Notes: generated by a model from the letters alone, not told the origin. A stretch of 64,000 nucleotides of DNA from Apostichopus japonicus (GCF_037975245.1 NC_092577.1:3555501-3619500), one strand, 5' to 3'. Positions 12,519 to 23,969 are shown, numbered from the stretch's first letter. Made by a program: numbers and translations.

Positions 12519-14120
12519 AATTGAGGTTAGTGTCAAGGTGTTTCGACAACACATCTAGTTGAGGCTAGTGTCAAGGTGTTTCGACAACGCAGCTAGTTGA
12601 GGCTAGTTTGAAGGTGTTTTGACAACAATACGTGGCATTGCATTCTGAGGGTTTCACTGAGAATAGGAACAAGGTGTTTCGACAACGCAGCTAGTTGAGG
12701 TTAGTTTCAGGGTGTTTCGACAACAAAGATATTATTGTCAAGGTGTTTCGACAACACAGCTAGTTGAGGCTAGTTTCAGGGTGTTTCGACAACAAAGAGA
12801 TAAGTGTCAAGGTGTTTCGGAAACGCAGCTAGTTGAGGCTAGTTTCAGGGTGTTTCAACAACAAAGAGATTAGTGTCAAGGTGTTTTGACAACGCAGCTA
12901 GTTGAGGCTAGTTTCAGGGTGTTTCGACAATAAAACTTGGTATTGCATTCTGAGGGTTTCACTGAGATTGAAGTCAAGGTGTTTCGACAACGCAGCTAGT
13001 TGAGGCTAGTTTCGACAACAAAGAGATTAGTGTCAAGGTGTTTCGACAACGCAGCTAGTTGAGGCTAGTTTCAGCGTGTTTCGACAAAAAAGAGCTTGGT
13101 GTCAAGGTGTTTCGACAACGCAGCTAGTTGAGGCTAGTTTCAGGGTGTTTCGACAACAAAGATATTAGTGTCAAGGTGTTTCGACAACGCAGCTAGTTGA
13201 GGCTAGTTTCAGGGTGTTTCGACAACAAAGATATTAGTGTCAAGGTGTTTCGACAACAGAGCTAGTTGAGGCTAGTTTCAGGGTGTTTCGACAACAAAGA
13301 GATTAGTGTCAAGGTGTTTTGACAACGCAGCTAGTTGAGGCTAGTTTCAGGGTGTTTCGACAACAAAACTTGGTATTGAATTCTGAGGGTTTCACTGAGA
13401 TTGAAGTCAAGGTGTTTCGACAAGGCAGCTAGTTGAGGCTAGTTTCGACAACAAAGAGATTAGTGTCAAGGTGTTTCGACAACGCAGCTAGTTGAGGCTA
13501 GTTTCAGCGTGTTTCGACAAAAAAGAGCTTGGTGTCAAGGTGTTTCGACAACGCAGCTAGTTGAGGCTAGTTTCAGGGTGTTTCGACAACAAAGAGATAA
13601 GTGTCAAGGTGTTTCGACAACGCAGCTAGTTGAGGCTAGTTTCAGGGTATTTCGACAACAAAGATATTAGTGTCAAGGTGTTTCGACAACACAGCTAGTT
13701 GAGGCTAGTTTCAGGGGGTTTCGACAACAAAGAGATTAGTGTCAAGGTGTTTTGACAACGCAGCTAGTTGAGACTAGTTTCAGGGTGTTTCGAAAAAAAA
13801 ACTTGGTATTGCATTCTGAGGGTTTAACTGAGATCAGTGTCAAGGTGTTTCGACAACGCGGCTAGTTTTAGGGTGTTTCGACAACGCAGCTAGTTGGTCA
13901 AGGTGTTTCGAAAACGCAGCTAGTTGAGACTAGGTTCAAGGTGTTTCGACAACAAAGAGATTAGTGTCAAGGTGTTTCGACAACGCAGCTAGTTGAGGCT
14001 AGTTTGAAGGTGTTTTGACAACAAAACTTGGTATTGCATTCTGAGGGGTTTCACTGAGATTAGTGTCAAGGTGTTTCGACAGCACAGCGAGTTGAGGCTA
14101 GTTTCAGGGTGTTTCGACAA
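12519..14120 (+). repeat. Satellite array related to the MULE terminal repeat
   Basis: About 1.6 kb is built from a unit of roughly 69 bp that contains two copies of GGTGTTTCGACAAC, spaced by GCAGCTAGTTGAGGCTAGTT and AAAGAGATT-like linkers. The words TGAGGTTAGTT.CAAGGTGTTTCGACAACA and CAGCTAGTTGA also occur in the terminal inverted repeats at 4918 and 14530. A marker stretch (TGCATTCTGAGGGTTTCACT) recurs, with its TGAGGG at 12951, 13384 and 13817, giving two exact 433-bp higher-order periods. Other copies at 12646, 14042 and 14138 are off-period. The array is in the orientation of the left terminal repeat. Confidence 0.9.
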
Positions 14121-14466
14121 AACTTGGTATTGCATTCTGAGGGTTTCACTTACCAGGACACAGTGATTCAAACACTTGGAATTCCATGCAGGGTGTTTCG
14201 ACACCACATCACAGACACAGTGATTCAGACACCTGGTACAGCGCACTGAGTGTTTCGTGTACCATCTTTATCTAGGGCCTAGATCTGAGGGTTTCGCTTA
14301 CCTTAGTGATGCAAACAGTTAGTACCGCACACTGAATGTTTCGTTTTCCATCATTTGTTGACTTGATTTTATGCATTTCGTTTTAAAAATGCTCTAAAAG
14401 TAACTAGCATCTTCATCTCTATCCCCAACACATCCCAAAACTCCACAATACGATCAGCGAATCTGA
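14121..14466. other. Degenerate edge of the satellite array
   Basis: Diverged copies of the satellite words (GTGTTTCGACACC, CTGAGGGTTTCGCTTACC, GAATGTTTCGTTTTCC) fade toward the right terminal repeat. There is no gene. Confidence 0.5.
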
Positions 14467-14530
14467 AACGGAAGTGACGTTAGAGGTCAACTAGCTGTGT
14501 TGTCGAAACACCTTGGAACTAACCTCAGCC
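14467..14530 (-). repeat. Right terminal inverted repeat of MULE-like element
   Basis: Its reverse complement equals the first 33 bases of the left end, then diverges. It is followed by the second GTACAGTAA at 14531-14539. Confidence 0.85.
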
Positions 14531-14799
14531 GTACAGTAACGTGTGACAGGAAGCACACAAATACCTGCTTGAAGGTAGCGGACATAAGTAGCGGGCATGA
14601 GTAGCGGACAATAAGAGCAGACAATAAGTAGAAAAGCGGAGAGCGCCATCTAATATCTAGCGGACAGTAAGCAACGGTGAAGGTGCAGTGGTACTCAATA
14701 ATTGTTTGTACATAAAATATTAAGACAATTCATCCAAATAATGAAATGTTAATAATTAAAAATCTTTCTTAATAGGAATAAATAAGAAGTGCGTTACGC

Positions 14800-15850
14800 A
14801 ATAACGAGACAGAGAAGAGTCCCTTCTATCACTTTATTAATGTTTGATATCAGTGACATAACTTCTTTTTTATATGCTAAAAATTCAACTTCATCGTGAA
14901 CAAACTGCCATTACGTACTAACGAAATGTTTAAAATCAATTATCTTTAGTTTATAGATATAGTTAGATGATGCGATACACATCACGGAATATATCACTGT
15001 CTCCTCTATCACTCTATTTATGTCTGATATCGGTGATATAACTTCTATCTTCGCCAAAATTTCGATTGAAAAAATAAGAATATTGTGATTACCGGTACGT
15101 TAAATTTCACTACATCGTGTAGCAACTGCCGTTACTTACTAACGAAATGTTTAAAATTAATTATCTTAATTATAGTATTGTTAGATGGTGCGACAGATAT
15201 CACGGAATAGAGCAAAGTGTCCATTATCACTCTGTTGATGTTTGATTTCGACATAACTTCTAAGTTCGCCAAACTTTTGATTGAAGAAAAGTAAATATAT
15301 TTGTGATAGCGTTAAATTCCACTATACATCGTGCACAAACTGCAGTTACGTACTAGGGAAATGTTTAATATTAATTATTTTTAGTTATAGAAATATTTAG
15401 ATAGTGCAGCACACGTCACGGAATAGAGCAAAGTGTCCTCTTTCACTCTATTCATGTTTGATATCGGTGACATAACTTCTATCTTCGCCAAAATTTCGAT
15501 TGAAAAAATAAGAATATTTGGGATAGCGTTAAATTCCACTGCATCGTTTATACAAACTGCCGTTACGTACTAACGAAATGTTTAAAATTAATTATCTTTA
15601 GTTATAGAAATAGTTAGATGGTGCGACACACGTAACGGAATAGAGCAAAGTGTCCTTTTGCACTCTTAATTAATGTTTGATATCGGTGACATAACTTCTA
15701 TCTTCGCCAAATTTTCGATTGAAAAATTAATTATATTTATTATTGTGTAAAATTCCAGTACAGCGTGTATCATTATCGTTACAAATCAGTCATTATGTGT
15801 GAAATGTGTATATTTAATGTTATCTTTAGTTATAGAAATAACCTTTCAAT
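14800..15850. repeat. Tandem ~200-bp units in the left arm of the foldback element
   Basis: Words such as TGATATCGGTGACATAACTT, TTCGCCAAAATTTCGATTGA and ACTAACGAAATGTTTAAAAT recur about every 200 bp, giving about five diverged units. Inverted copies occur at about 17280-17640. Confidence 0.8.
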
Positions 15851-16012
15851 GGCAAATACTTTTAGTCTCTTAGAAGTTTTTTGGAGTATCATCAATATTT
15901 GGAATATTTACTTATAGTTACTTAGGCAGGCAGAGGATGGCTATTAGTAACTACATTCGTATACATGTTATGCGCTATCGACCGATTTGCGCCATCGATC
16001 GATAGCGCCGCG

Positions 16013-17242
16013 CAGCGGCGTAACGATGAGTCTGGGGGCCCCTGTGTCCAGGGAAGGAAGGGCCCCCTGGCTGCTGTGGAGAATCAACCGATGTGCGCGC
16101 AGCGCACACCACGAGCGCGGAGTCCCAAAGGCGTGGGTCCAGGGCCCGCCTTAGGGCCCTGGAAGCTCTGGGGCTCTACAAGCTCTCTGGTGCAATCTAA
16201 GCCGTATATGGAACATTTCGTGGTGATTTTATCGACTGAGATTTGGGGGGAAATCTGCGTTCATAGACACATTTTTGGTCCGCCTTGTCTGTCATACTGG
16301 GAACATGAAAAAATGTGTTGCAAAGCTAGAATACATTAAGAGATTGAAAGAACAATAAGACCAAATGACTAATGTCCAATTAACATAAACATGTATATTT
16401 CCACCCGTGGCGTAACTCCTGTGGACAAATGGTATCCAAGTTCCTGAGAACTTGGAAAGGCTGGGGCTTGAATTTACTGAGCCTGGGCTTCTTGTCAGCA
16501 AACATATCGATTAGTCCATCTATATCAAGTGACCATGCCTCCTCGCTCTCGATGGAAAGGATAGCCAGCGAATCCAGCCGATCTTGAGAAATGGTTGAAC
16601 ATAGGTAAGTCTTGATTAGCTTCAACTTGGAGAATGATCTTTCTGCGGTCGCCACTGTGACTGGAAGTGTAATAATTAGGACCACAGCCGATAACAGCTT
16701 TGAGTAGGTACTAAGGTCACATTCGAGTCATTCAGAAGCTGCAGGACTTCAGAAACTTGTGACATGTCTCTCAAGTTATCGCCATAGCACCAACGGAACG
16801 ACTCAATCTCATTAACAAGGTCAGCTGTGTAGTCAAAATATGCCAAATTTGTGTCATTTGGGCAGTTATCGGTCAATGTCATGTGGCAACCCTGACCCAG
16901 AGCGAGTTCATTGAAATTGGAGGCGCTATTTCGCTATAATATGTACCAGCGTATCCTATCATTTCCAGTGTGTACCTCAGGCTCTTGAGTCAGTCGTGTG
17001 GAAAGAAGGATACGAGATTTGCAGTTGCAGGGGCATATGATTTATGACGAACGTATTCACGCACAGAAAAATATGTCTATTGTCTCGTTTATAGTTTCTT
17101 TTCCAACGAAAACGTGCCGTTTAAAAAAAAAGAATAAAAAATGGTACCCCTCTTCTAAGTTATGTACATCAGTGCAGCGGGGCCCCCTTTGGTCGGGGCC
17201 CCTGGGTTTGCCCCGTCCGAGCCCATAGGCGTTACGCCGCTG
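16013..17242. mobile_element. Nested 1.23-kb hAT element
   Basis: The ends CAGCGGCGTAACG (16013-16025) and CGTTACGCCGCTG (17230-17242) are perfect 13-bp inverted repeats of hAT form. They are flanked by GCGCCGCG (16005-16012) and GCGCTGCG (17243-17250), an 8-bp target duplication with one mismatch, which is the hAT hallmark. Inside is a C-terminal hAT transposase remnant on the minus strand. The element is internally deleted and non-autonomous, and it inserted into the foldback element. It is more GC-rich at its ends than its surroundings. Confidence 0.85.
16380..16882 (-). pseudogene. hAT transposase C-terminal dimerisation-domain remnant
   Basis: The minus strand reads LPVTVATAERSFSKLKLIKT (about 16600-16664) followed by RLDSLAILSIE. 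This is the highly conserved hAT C-terminal dimerisation motif (LPVTxAxxERSFSxLKxIKT...RLxxLAxLSIE). Upstream, in a different frame, 16676-16882 encodes a stretch ending LLNDSNVTLVPTQSCYRLWS that fits the region just before the motif, so at least one frameshift separates them. The catalytic N-terminal part is missing. It lies between the hAT ends at 16013 and 17242. Confidence 0.75.
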
Positions 17243-17781
17243 GCGCTGCGCTATCTATGGATCCGTCGTTAGCGCAAGCATCGGTAGATAGTGATAGAGG
17301 ACACATTGCTCTATTACGTGATATATATCGCACCATCTAACTATCTCTATAACTAAAGATAATTAATTTTAAACATTTTGTTAGTTTGTAACGGAAGTTA
17401 GTACACGATGTCGTGGAATTCAACGCAATCACAAATGTTCTTGTTTTTTCAATCGAAATTTTGGCGAAGACAGAAGTTATGTCACCGATATCAAACATTA
17501 ATTGAGTGACAGAGGACACTGTCTTTGCTCTATTCCATGATATATGTCGCACTATCTAAATATCTCTATAACTAAAGATAATTAATTTTAAATATGTCAT
17601 TAGTGGTACCGAACTGTACCTTAAATTTGATTTACAAACAGCTGCAGTTATTGAGTGCCACCGCACCTTCACCGTTGCTTATTGTACGCTCTTCGCTTTT
17701 CTCCTTATTATCTGCTCTTATTGTCCGCTCTTAATGCCCGCTACTAATGTCCGCTACCTTCAAGCAGGTGCACACACAAAT

Positions 17782-19328
17782 TACTCTGGTGCAAGATAGT
17801 ATGTGGCGCTATGTACACATTTGGTCAAGTTTGCTCACCTGTAGAAGGAAGGAAGCCATTTGAGTGGAAGAGTTGTCATTAACGAAACGCAATGCGAATA
17901 TGTCCGGATTATTTTATCTGTCAATACCATTTTTTTGAGGAAGGGTGCGAGTGAGGAATGTTAATAGGGAACCATACCATATGAAAGCTTCTAAAATTAT
18001 AATGTTATTAGTACTCGTTTTTATTATTACCTATCTGAAAGTAAATCACGAATTTAACGAATAAACTTAGATCTACAAAATTACGAATTTTGTGTCTATT
18101 TCCTCCCCTTACGGTAATTTTGTTTTTATTATTGTGATATTATTGCAGGGTTGGAGAATTTGGAAATAGTATAGTCTTTCCATCATGTGCACGTTTTTTT
18201 TTCTGAGGGGAGGGGGGGGGGGGGCGGGCGAGGCCTGGTTCCTCGAGACTTCCACCTGACGTGTAAACATCATTATTATCACTATATATAGCATGATTTT
18301 GGGGGGACACACAATTTTAAAAAATCTAGAAAACAGGACAAGCTACATGAAACAGGCAACTTTAGATCAAAGTTCTATGTTGTTCATGTTGCTGGTACTG
18401 TTATGTTGCTGTTGTGTTTCAAAATCAAATACAAGTTCAAAGAGAGTATAAAAAGCATATGCAAGAAAGGAGAATCGAAACAAAGTGCGGCTATCTAAAG
18501 AGGATGTTTATCCAAACTATCATTTTCGTCCTTGTTATACCTTATATCAAGACAGAAATTATTCACAAAACACTGTTGTTGTTACTAAATCGAAATACGC
18601 CACGATCATTTTAACCACCATGTCTCTGAATTACTCGTCCTGCTTTTCAGTAGGTAGTTGCTACCACCTGGTTTATGACTTCTCTTACCACCAATCCCAA
18701 TCCATTAGCTGCTCTAACACCGCTCCACTCCATCCCTGCCGACAAGTCTATGAGTTACCCAGTACACCCATATTCATTAGGGTTCCACCATCTTGCCCAT
18801 AAATCGAATTATTACCTTTTCCCATGAGTTAGTTAAAGTGCATCACACTTGACCCTACCAATCGTACCACAACTCCCACTCCCGCCAGCACCATCACTCT
18901 CACCGGTACCACAACCCCACCGGCAACCCACCCGCACCTCACCCACCCGCACCCCATCACGCCTGTACCCCACCGCACCCCACTCCCACCTGTAACCTAC
19001 TCTCACCTGCACCCACTCCCACATGTACCACAGGTTTAGATTCTGTGCGTGCGAAATGAGCTATAACAAAATTAGATATAGGATAAACTTCATGAAGAGC
19101 TAATACTTAACTGAACTCCGAGCTGAATATACCGTTTGACCGTTTGTTTGAGTGCTTTTTAACATCCTATGGAACCCTACGGCAACATATGTTTGCACCC
19201 AAATCCTTGTTAAGGTTAGTCATATATTACGATCAAATCGCATGTAACATCAACTAGTATGAATGTCATTAATAGACCATTCCATTTTTCTATTGGGTTA
19301 AGAAATATGAAACTTTCCGTCGAACCAT
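17782..19328. other. Block A unique sequence, no credible gene
   Basis: It is collinear with 52474-54004 in block B. It contains a G-run (about 18207-18226), CA-rich low-complexity DNA (18840-19030, ACCCCAC/CACTCCC words) and frames that are open only by chance. Frames at 18414-18802 are not preserved between the two copies. Confidence 0.5.
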
Positions 19329-21220
19329 TACACTGAAAAAATAAACTAGTCAATATTGCCACGGACTAACGTTAAATTAGTCTGTAACGTTAGTCAATGC
19401 ACACGGACTAGCAAAAATCTTCGTTTCATCGCTGCTTCTTAGTTAGTTTACACTGACTAAGGAAAATATAATCGCAGCTTAGTCGGTGGCGACGGACTAA
19501 GGTATTTTAACCCATGGACTAAGAACGATACGGACACCCGATTTACGCCATAATCGTAGCTTAGTCGGTGTCGACGGACTAATGTATTTTAACCCAATCG
19601 ATTCACTTCAATTTGGAAACCGAGAGGCAACGGCAGCTTGCTGGGCTTGGCATAGTTTCATACGATCACTCTAAGCAACTTTCAACCGTAAATCACCCAA
19701 GAAGGTCTTTAGAAGAATGGAGGTATTAACTGCATCATCGGCCTACCTGTTATTCCTTTAACTTGAAGGTAAAATTAAAGTTAATTGTTAGGCCACTGGC
19801 ACTAGTACTGTATTATGGTTAGTGTAACGCTACCGTTGTCACGTTGGCGTTTCGCAATACACAAGTGCAATGACAGTGAGTAGCCTATAGGCTTCTACTG
19901 GGTACTGCAGTGCATTCTCAACACTGAAGTGTGCATTCTAAACACCAATTAACAATGTGTTATGTGTGTATTGGGCTAGATTGAACAGTGGCACATAATC
20001 TTCTAATTTATTTCCAAACAAATGCTGGAACTATAAGGCTCAATAGTTTATTTGAAGTCTACACTCATTTGGTAAAGATTTCCTGTAATTTCCCATGTGA
20101 ATCTAAATGGGTAGGCTTTGTGATATTGAATAAGCAAGGCTAGACCTTCAAACGTACAGTCACAGTAGTCTGAACAAATTATGTTGGCTAGTCAACGGTA
20201 TTATATGTTGCGAGCAGTCAGGATGCACGCTTCAGTTCTATTTAACCTTTTCATTTATCATTTTTTAGTATTTAATTTCCGGTCACGCCCAGGAAACAAT
20301 TGCGACATTCCTTCACGGTCGACTTGCTTACTGTAAGAAGTATTAACCGTTTTTTTCTCAGGAAAGCTTGATAGTCTGAAGTTATTATAACATGTGCTTT
20401 TAGTATACTGCCAAAAGAGTAAGTTGTTGTATTTGTATTGATATTTTATGTAGAATTAACGGAAAATTTAGTATGTTTAGTTTGGTCTAATTGCACGTTT
20501 TTTTTCTGTCCAATGTAGTGCAGGGTTCACTTGCGCGAATTCAAATTATTCTGTTTATGTATATGTATATGCATCGATTCTTAGATTATGATGTTTTTTT
20601 GACATTTATTTGTAATTCAAGCATATCTGTTTAGTAGCAAAATTTAAAGGTTAAGATTAATTAGTTTTCTCTTTTTGATCCTAGATTGAATGAAACTCAT
20701 TGGCGTAAATAATAGATCAGATGATACAGTTTAACGCAGTTGCTAAAACTCTGGGTATTCTCTAGTCTTCGCCGGTCCATTATATACTTTAGTACTACTA
20801 TAGTAAGACTAAATCAAAACGACCGAAGACAAACTTAGTGTAACAAAGTACTGATTCTCCTCTAGCCTAGGTCTAAACAGGCTTGTTATGTGAGCAAGCA
20901 AAATAACAACTAAAAACGATTAGGCCTATAAATAAGTTGGCTCAGTGTATTTCTGTTTCTAAAATTTTATATTTTTAAAGATCATAAAAACAAACAAAGA
21001 TTTAGCCCATGTTTTATTATCTCTGTATTCTGGGCATTTGATTCTGGTTGCAATAGTGATGACACTCTCGTTCAAATTTTCAGCTTTATACAGTCTGCTT
21101 CAAACTTTGGGATTGGTTTTTGAGACTATAGTGGAAGCAAATCTCACATAACTTTGTGGTGACAACTTTTTTTCTTTTTTTTCAAATGATGAATACTTTG
21201 CTGTTTCTTTTTTCAAGCAG

Positions 21221-21415
21221 GAATTGAAAAGCCAAATATCTAAGTCAAGGGTGAGCTTTCCTGTGATGTACGACACCAGTGTGGAGGCAACAACAGAAGA
21301 GGAGAACTGTGTTATATATGGCTTAAAGACATGTTTTAAGATGATATATTGGTACCCTTCGCAGAACAAAAGAGTTTATCCAAGAGTCCAAAAAGCAAAG
21401 GAACAAGTACCATAG
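21221..21415 (+). other. Exon-like open stretch inside the CACTA-like element
   Basis: After a long pyrimidine tract and CAG (21218-21220), a frame reads ELKSQISKSRVSFPVMYDTS and continues to a TAG at 21413-21415 (64 codons). A similar acceptor (TTCTGTTCACAG at about 23193-23204) precedes a second short open stretch. They could be remnants of an element gene or of captured host exons. I recognise neither. Confidence 0.25.
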
Positions 21416-21560
21416 AGAAAAAAAGATGGAAGAGTGAGTTTAGCTATTGTACCCAACTGTTTAATGATATTTAAGATACTTTTCATAACCTGTTTTTAAA
21501 AAAAAAAAGTCTAGTATATCATTTACGTGCAAGCTTCATAAGTTTGGTCAAATTTTCACT

Positions 21561-22960
21561 GATCTGTAGAGCGGGAGTCCAGAGGGTTTGGTTAGCTGGG
21601 AAGGTAACCAATTGCCTGGTACATCACAATGTTCACAATGCATTCCTGTATATGAAACCTGACGACTGGCAAACCGACTGTGGTGGATGTGGCTGGGAGA
21701 GCAATTTTAAAGTCACCTAATAACCTAGAGCAGCTTTCATGGTAACCACATCAAAGTAAGAACAATGTGTCAGGTATGGCCCCAAGAGCAACAAATGGCC
21801 ATCGCCAGTAATTATTGGTGGTGGGGTACCCCTGCCAGTGATCTATAATTGACCCCTCACGGCTGACCTAGGTCAGCTCATGAGGTAACCACTTGAAACC
21901 TACTGGAAAATGTTGGTTAGGACTTCAGATACAAGGGATGGGCATTGCCAGTAATTTTTATTGGTGGGGTACCCCTGCCAGTAGACCCCCAATATGCCCA
22001 TCCCCTCATTGACCTAGGTGAGCTCATGATTTGACCAGTTGAAACCTACAGGAAAATGATAGGTATCACTTCATATGTAAGGATGGGCATTTCCAGTATT
22101 TTTTATTGGTGGGCCACCACTGCCAGAGTCCGCCCATCCCTTACATATAGAATCCTGTCAATAATTTTCCAGTAGTTTTCAACTGGTTAAATCATGAGCT
22201 GACCTAGATCAATGAGGGGGGGGGGGGGGCTTTTTGGGGGTCTACTGGCAGGGGTACCCCACTAATATAAATTACTGGAAATGCCTATCCCTTACATATA
22301 TGGAGTCCTGCCAATCATTTTACAGTAGTTTTCAACTGGTTACCTCATGAGCTAATCTAGGTCAATGGGGATGGGCATTTTGGGGGTCTACTGGCAGGGG
22401 TACCCCCCCCCAATATAAATTACTGGAAATTCCCATTCCTTACATATGAAGTGATACCATTTTCCAGTAGTTTTCAACTGGTTACATCATGAGCTCATCT
22501 AGGTCAATGGGGGATGGGCATTTTGGGGGTCTACTGGCAGGGGTACCCCACCAATAAAAATTACTGGCAATGCCCATCGGTTGTATCTGAAGCCCTAACC
22601 AACATTTTCCAGTATGTTTTAAAGTGGTTACCTCATGAGCTGACCTAGGTCAGCCTTGAGGGGTCAATTATAGATCACTGGCAGGGGTACCCTACCACCA
22701 ATAATTACTGGCAATGGCCATTTGTTGCTCTTGGGGCCATACCTGACATATTGTACTTACTTTGATGTGTTACCATGAAAACTGATCTAGGTTAGCTATC
22801 AGGTGACTTTAAAATTGCTCTCCCAGCCACACCCACCACAGTCGGTTTGCCAGTCGTCTGGTTTCATATACAGGAATGCACTGTGAACATTGTGATGTAC
22901 AAGGCAATTGGTTACCTTCCCAGCTAACCAAACCCTCTGGGATCCCGGTCTATTGGGATC
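21561..22960. repeat. 1.4-kb near-perfect palindrome (nested foldback)
   Basis: The left arm (about 21561-22250) is the reverse complement of the right arm (about 22270-22960). For example, GGTTTGGTTAGCTGGGAAGG at 21587 pairs with the inverted copy at about 22934. Each arm holds diverged ~145-bp units containing GGGGTACCCCTGCCAGTAGA and GACCTAGGTCAGCTCATGAG. The RNA would fold into a very long hairpin. A minus-strand frame at 22799-23023 is only the arm read through. Confidence 0.85.
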
Positions 22961-23969
22961 ATTATTAACATGATTAACATAATTATTAAGCTTTGAGAAA
23001 TAACTTGGTGTTATGCTGTGCAAAGCTAATAATAATTTGGTAAAGCTGCTATTCCTGGCTTATAATTTGAGGGACCTAGATTTAAATGTATACCTCCCAA
23101 TATGTTATAAAATTTTAATGTAAATGTATGTTTATGATAATGTGAGTTATCATGTGCTATATCTGTATCTGTGCTTACACGTATATCATATTTTCTGTTC
23201 ACAGGTCAATAATGGTGCAGATTTTGGCTTCCTGAAGACAAGTGGGAGGCCATTTGTAGTTAAGAGAAACACTCTTTGTTCGTGAAGACTTAACTGGTGT
23301 CGATTTGGGGTACCACTTTAAAACGAAAGTCATGAGGAACCCTTGCCCAAGATTCAACTTTGCATTATTGTGCAGTGCTATACTTTTGCGATTCATGTTT
23401 GATCCATTAACTTGTCTTAACTTTGTTGGAAAAAAAATCAGATTTTCAGATTTTATTTACAGTGATTTCTTCTCTATCTGTCGAAAGTCAGCCTTTTGTA
23501 GACATCAGAAGTTTTATCAGAAATAAATACTGCCAACGTACACATTATTTGTGTTTCTTCTGCTCTCTTTTCTTTCAGTGATGCTAGTCTGTGAAACTAG
23601 TCGGGTTTGATTCTTTCAGTGATTCTAGTCAGTGCAACTAGTCAGTCGATACCGACTAAGAAAGGTTAGTCGGGAGAGGCACCATCCTGACTAATGTAAA
23701 ACCTGCTATAAACTAGTCGGTGGCTCATATAAATTAGTCGGTAAAGACCGACTAATGTCACCAACTAATGTAACTGACTAATATACATTTAGCGACTAAG
23801 AAATTGTTGATCGACTAAGCTGACGGACTAAGATGACCGACTAAGAAATCCAACTGACTAGGGAATAAATTAGTCGGTATAGCAACTGGCTAAGGCTATG
23901 TTAGTCGGGAGAGGCACCAGATGGACTAACGTTATGTTAGTCGGTGAACCAATTTAAGTTTTCAGTGTA

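Larger units (their letters stand above)
4918..14530. mobile_element. 9.6-kb MULE-like DNA transposon with 9-bp target duplication
   Basis: The two ends are inverted repeats: the first 33 bp from 4918 (GGCTGAGGTTAGTTCCAAGG...) match the reverse complement of the last 33 bp ending at 14530, followed by about 30 bp of imperfect match. The element is flanked by GTACAGTAA at 4909-4917 and 14531-14539. Block B has a single GTACAGTAA at 52443-52451 and no element. A 9-bp duplication fits the Mutator/MULE superfamily, and a decayed MULE transposase exon lies inside (11008-11817). The body also holds a dispersed repeat, a LINE fragment and a large satellite array. No intact transposase is visible, so it is probably inactive now. 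Confidence 0.85.
14563..17769. mobile_element. 3.2-kb foldback-type element with long inverted ends
   Basis: ACCTGCTTGAAGGTAGCGGA at 14563 is mirrored by TCCGCTACCTTCAAGCAGGT ending at 17769. The inverted similarity continues about 140 bp through short AGCGGACA-like direct repeats, and then through inverted copies of a ~200-bp unit (14800-15850 against 17280-17640). GCACACAAAT at 14553-14562 and GCACACACAAAT at 17770-17781 look like a 10-bp target duplication with a 2-bp AC slip. Block B has an uninterrupted GCACACGAAT at about 52464-52473. Apart from a nested hAT, no coding capacity is seen. Long repeat-rich inverted ends with a 9-10-bp duplication fit foldback or non-autonomous MULE elements. 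Confidence 0.75.
19331..23967. mobile_element. 4.6-kb non-autonomous CACTA-like element with TA target duplication
   Basis: It starts CACTGAAAA at 19331 and ends TTTTCAGTG at 23967, flanked by TA on both sides (19329-19330, 23968-23969). In block B the same flanks join directly with one TA (54005-54006). Both subterminal zones (19343-19600 and 23585-23950) are packed with GGACTAA/TTAGTCGG motifs in both orientations, as is usual for CACTA elements. No transposase is recognisable; two exon-like stretches and a 1.4-kb palindrome fill the interior. Mirage/EnSpm-type elements with CACTG ends and 2-bp TA duplications are known, so the superfamily call rests on the ends and not on an enzyme. The stretch 19601-21220 shows no gene. 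Confidence 0.8.

Noticed and set aside
12519-14120. CRISPR-like array of repeats and spacers
   Set aside because: Both the repeats and the intervals between them are repeated and related to the transposon end; intervals are not unique, and the genome is eukaryotic.
15965-16339. 124-codon plus-strand frame at the hAT left end
   Set aside because: It spans the terminal repeat and GC-rich non-coding end; no similarity to transposase.
18414-18802. Plus-strand frames, also seen at 53046-53357
   Set aside because: The open frame differs between the two duplicate copies and is interrupted by indels; no conserved protein.
21100-21369. 89-codon minus-strand frame in the CACTA-like element
   Set aside because: It overlaps the plus-strand exon-like stretch, and its ends include the T-rich splice tract; no known family.
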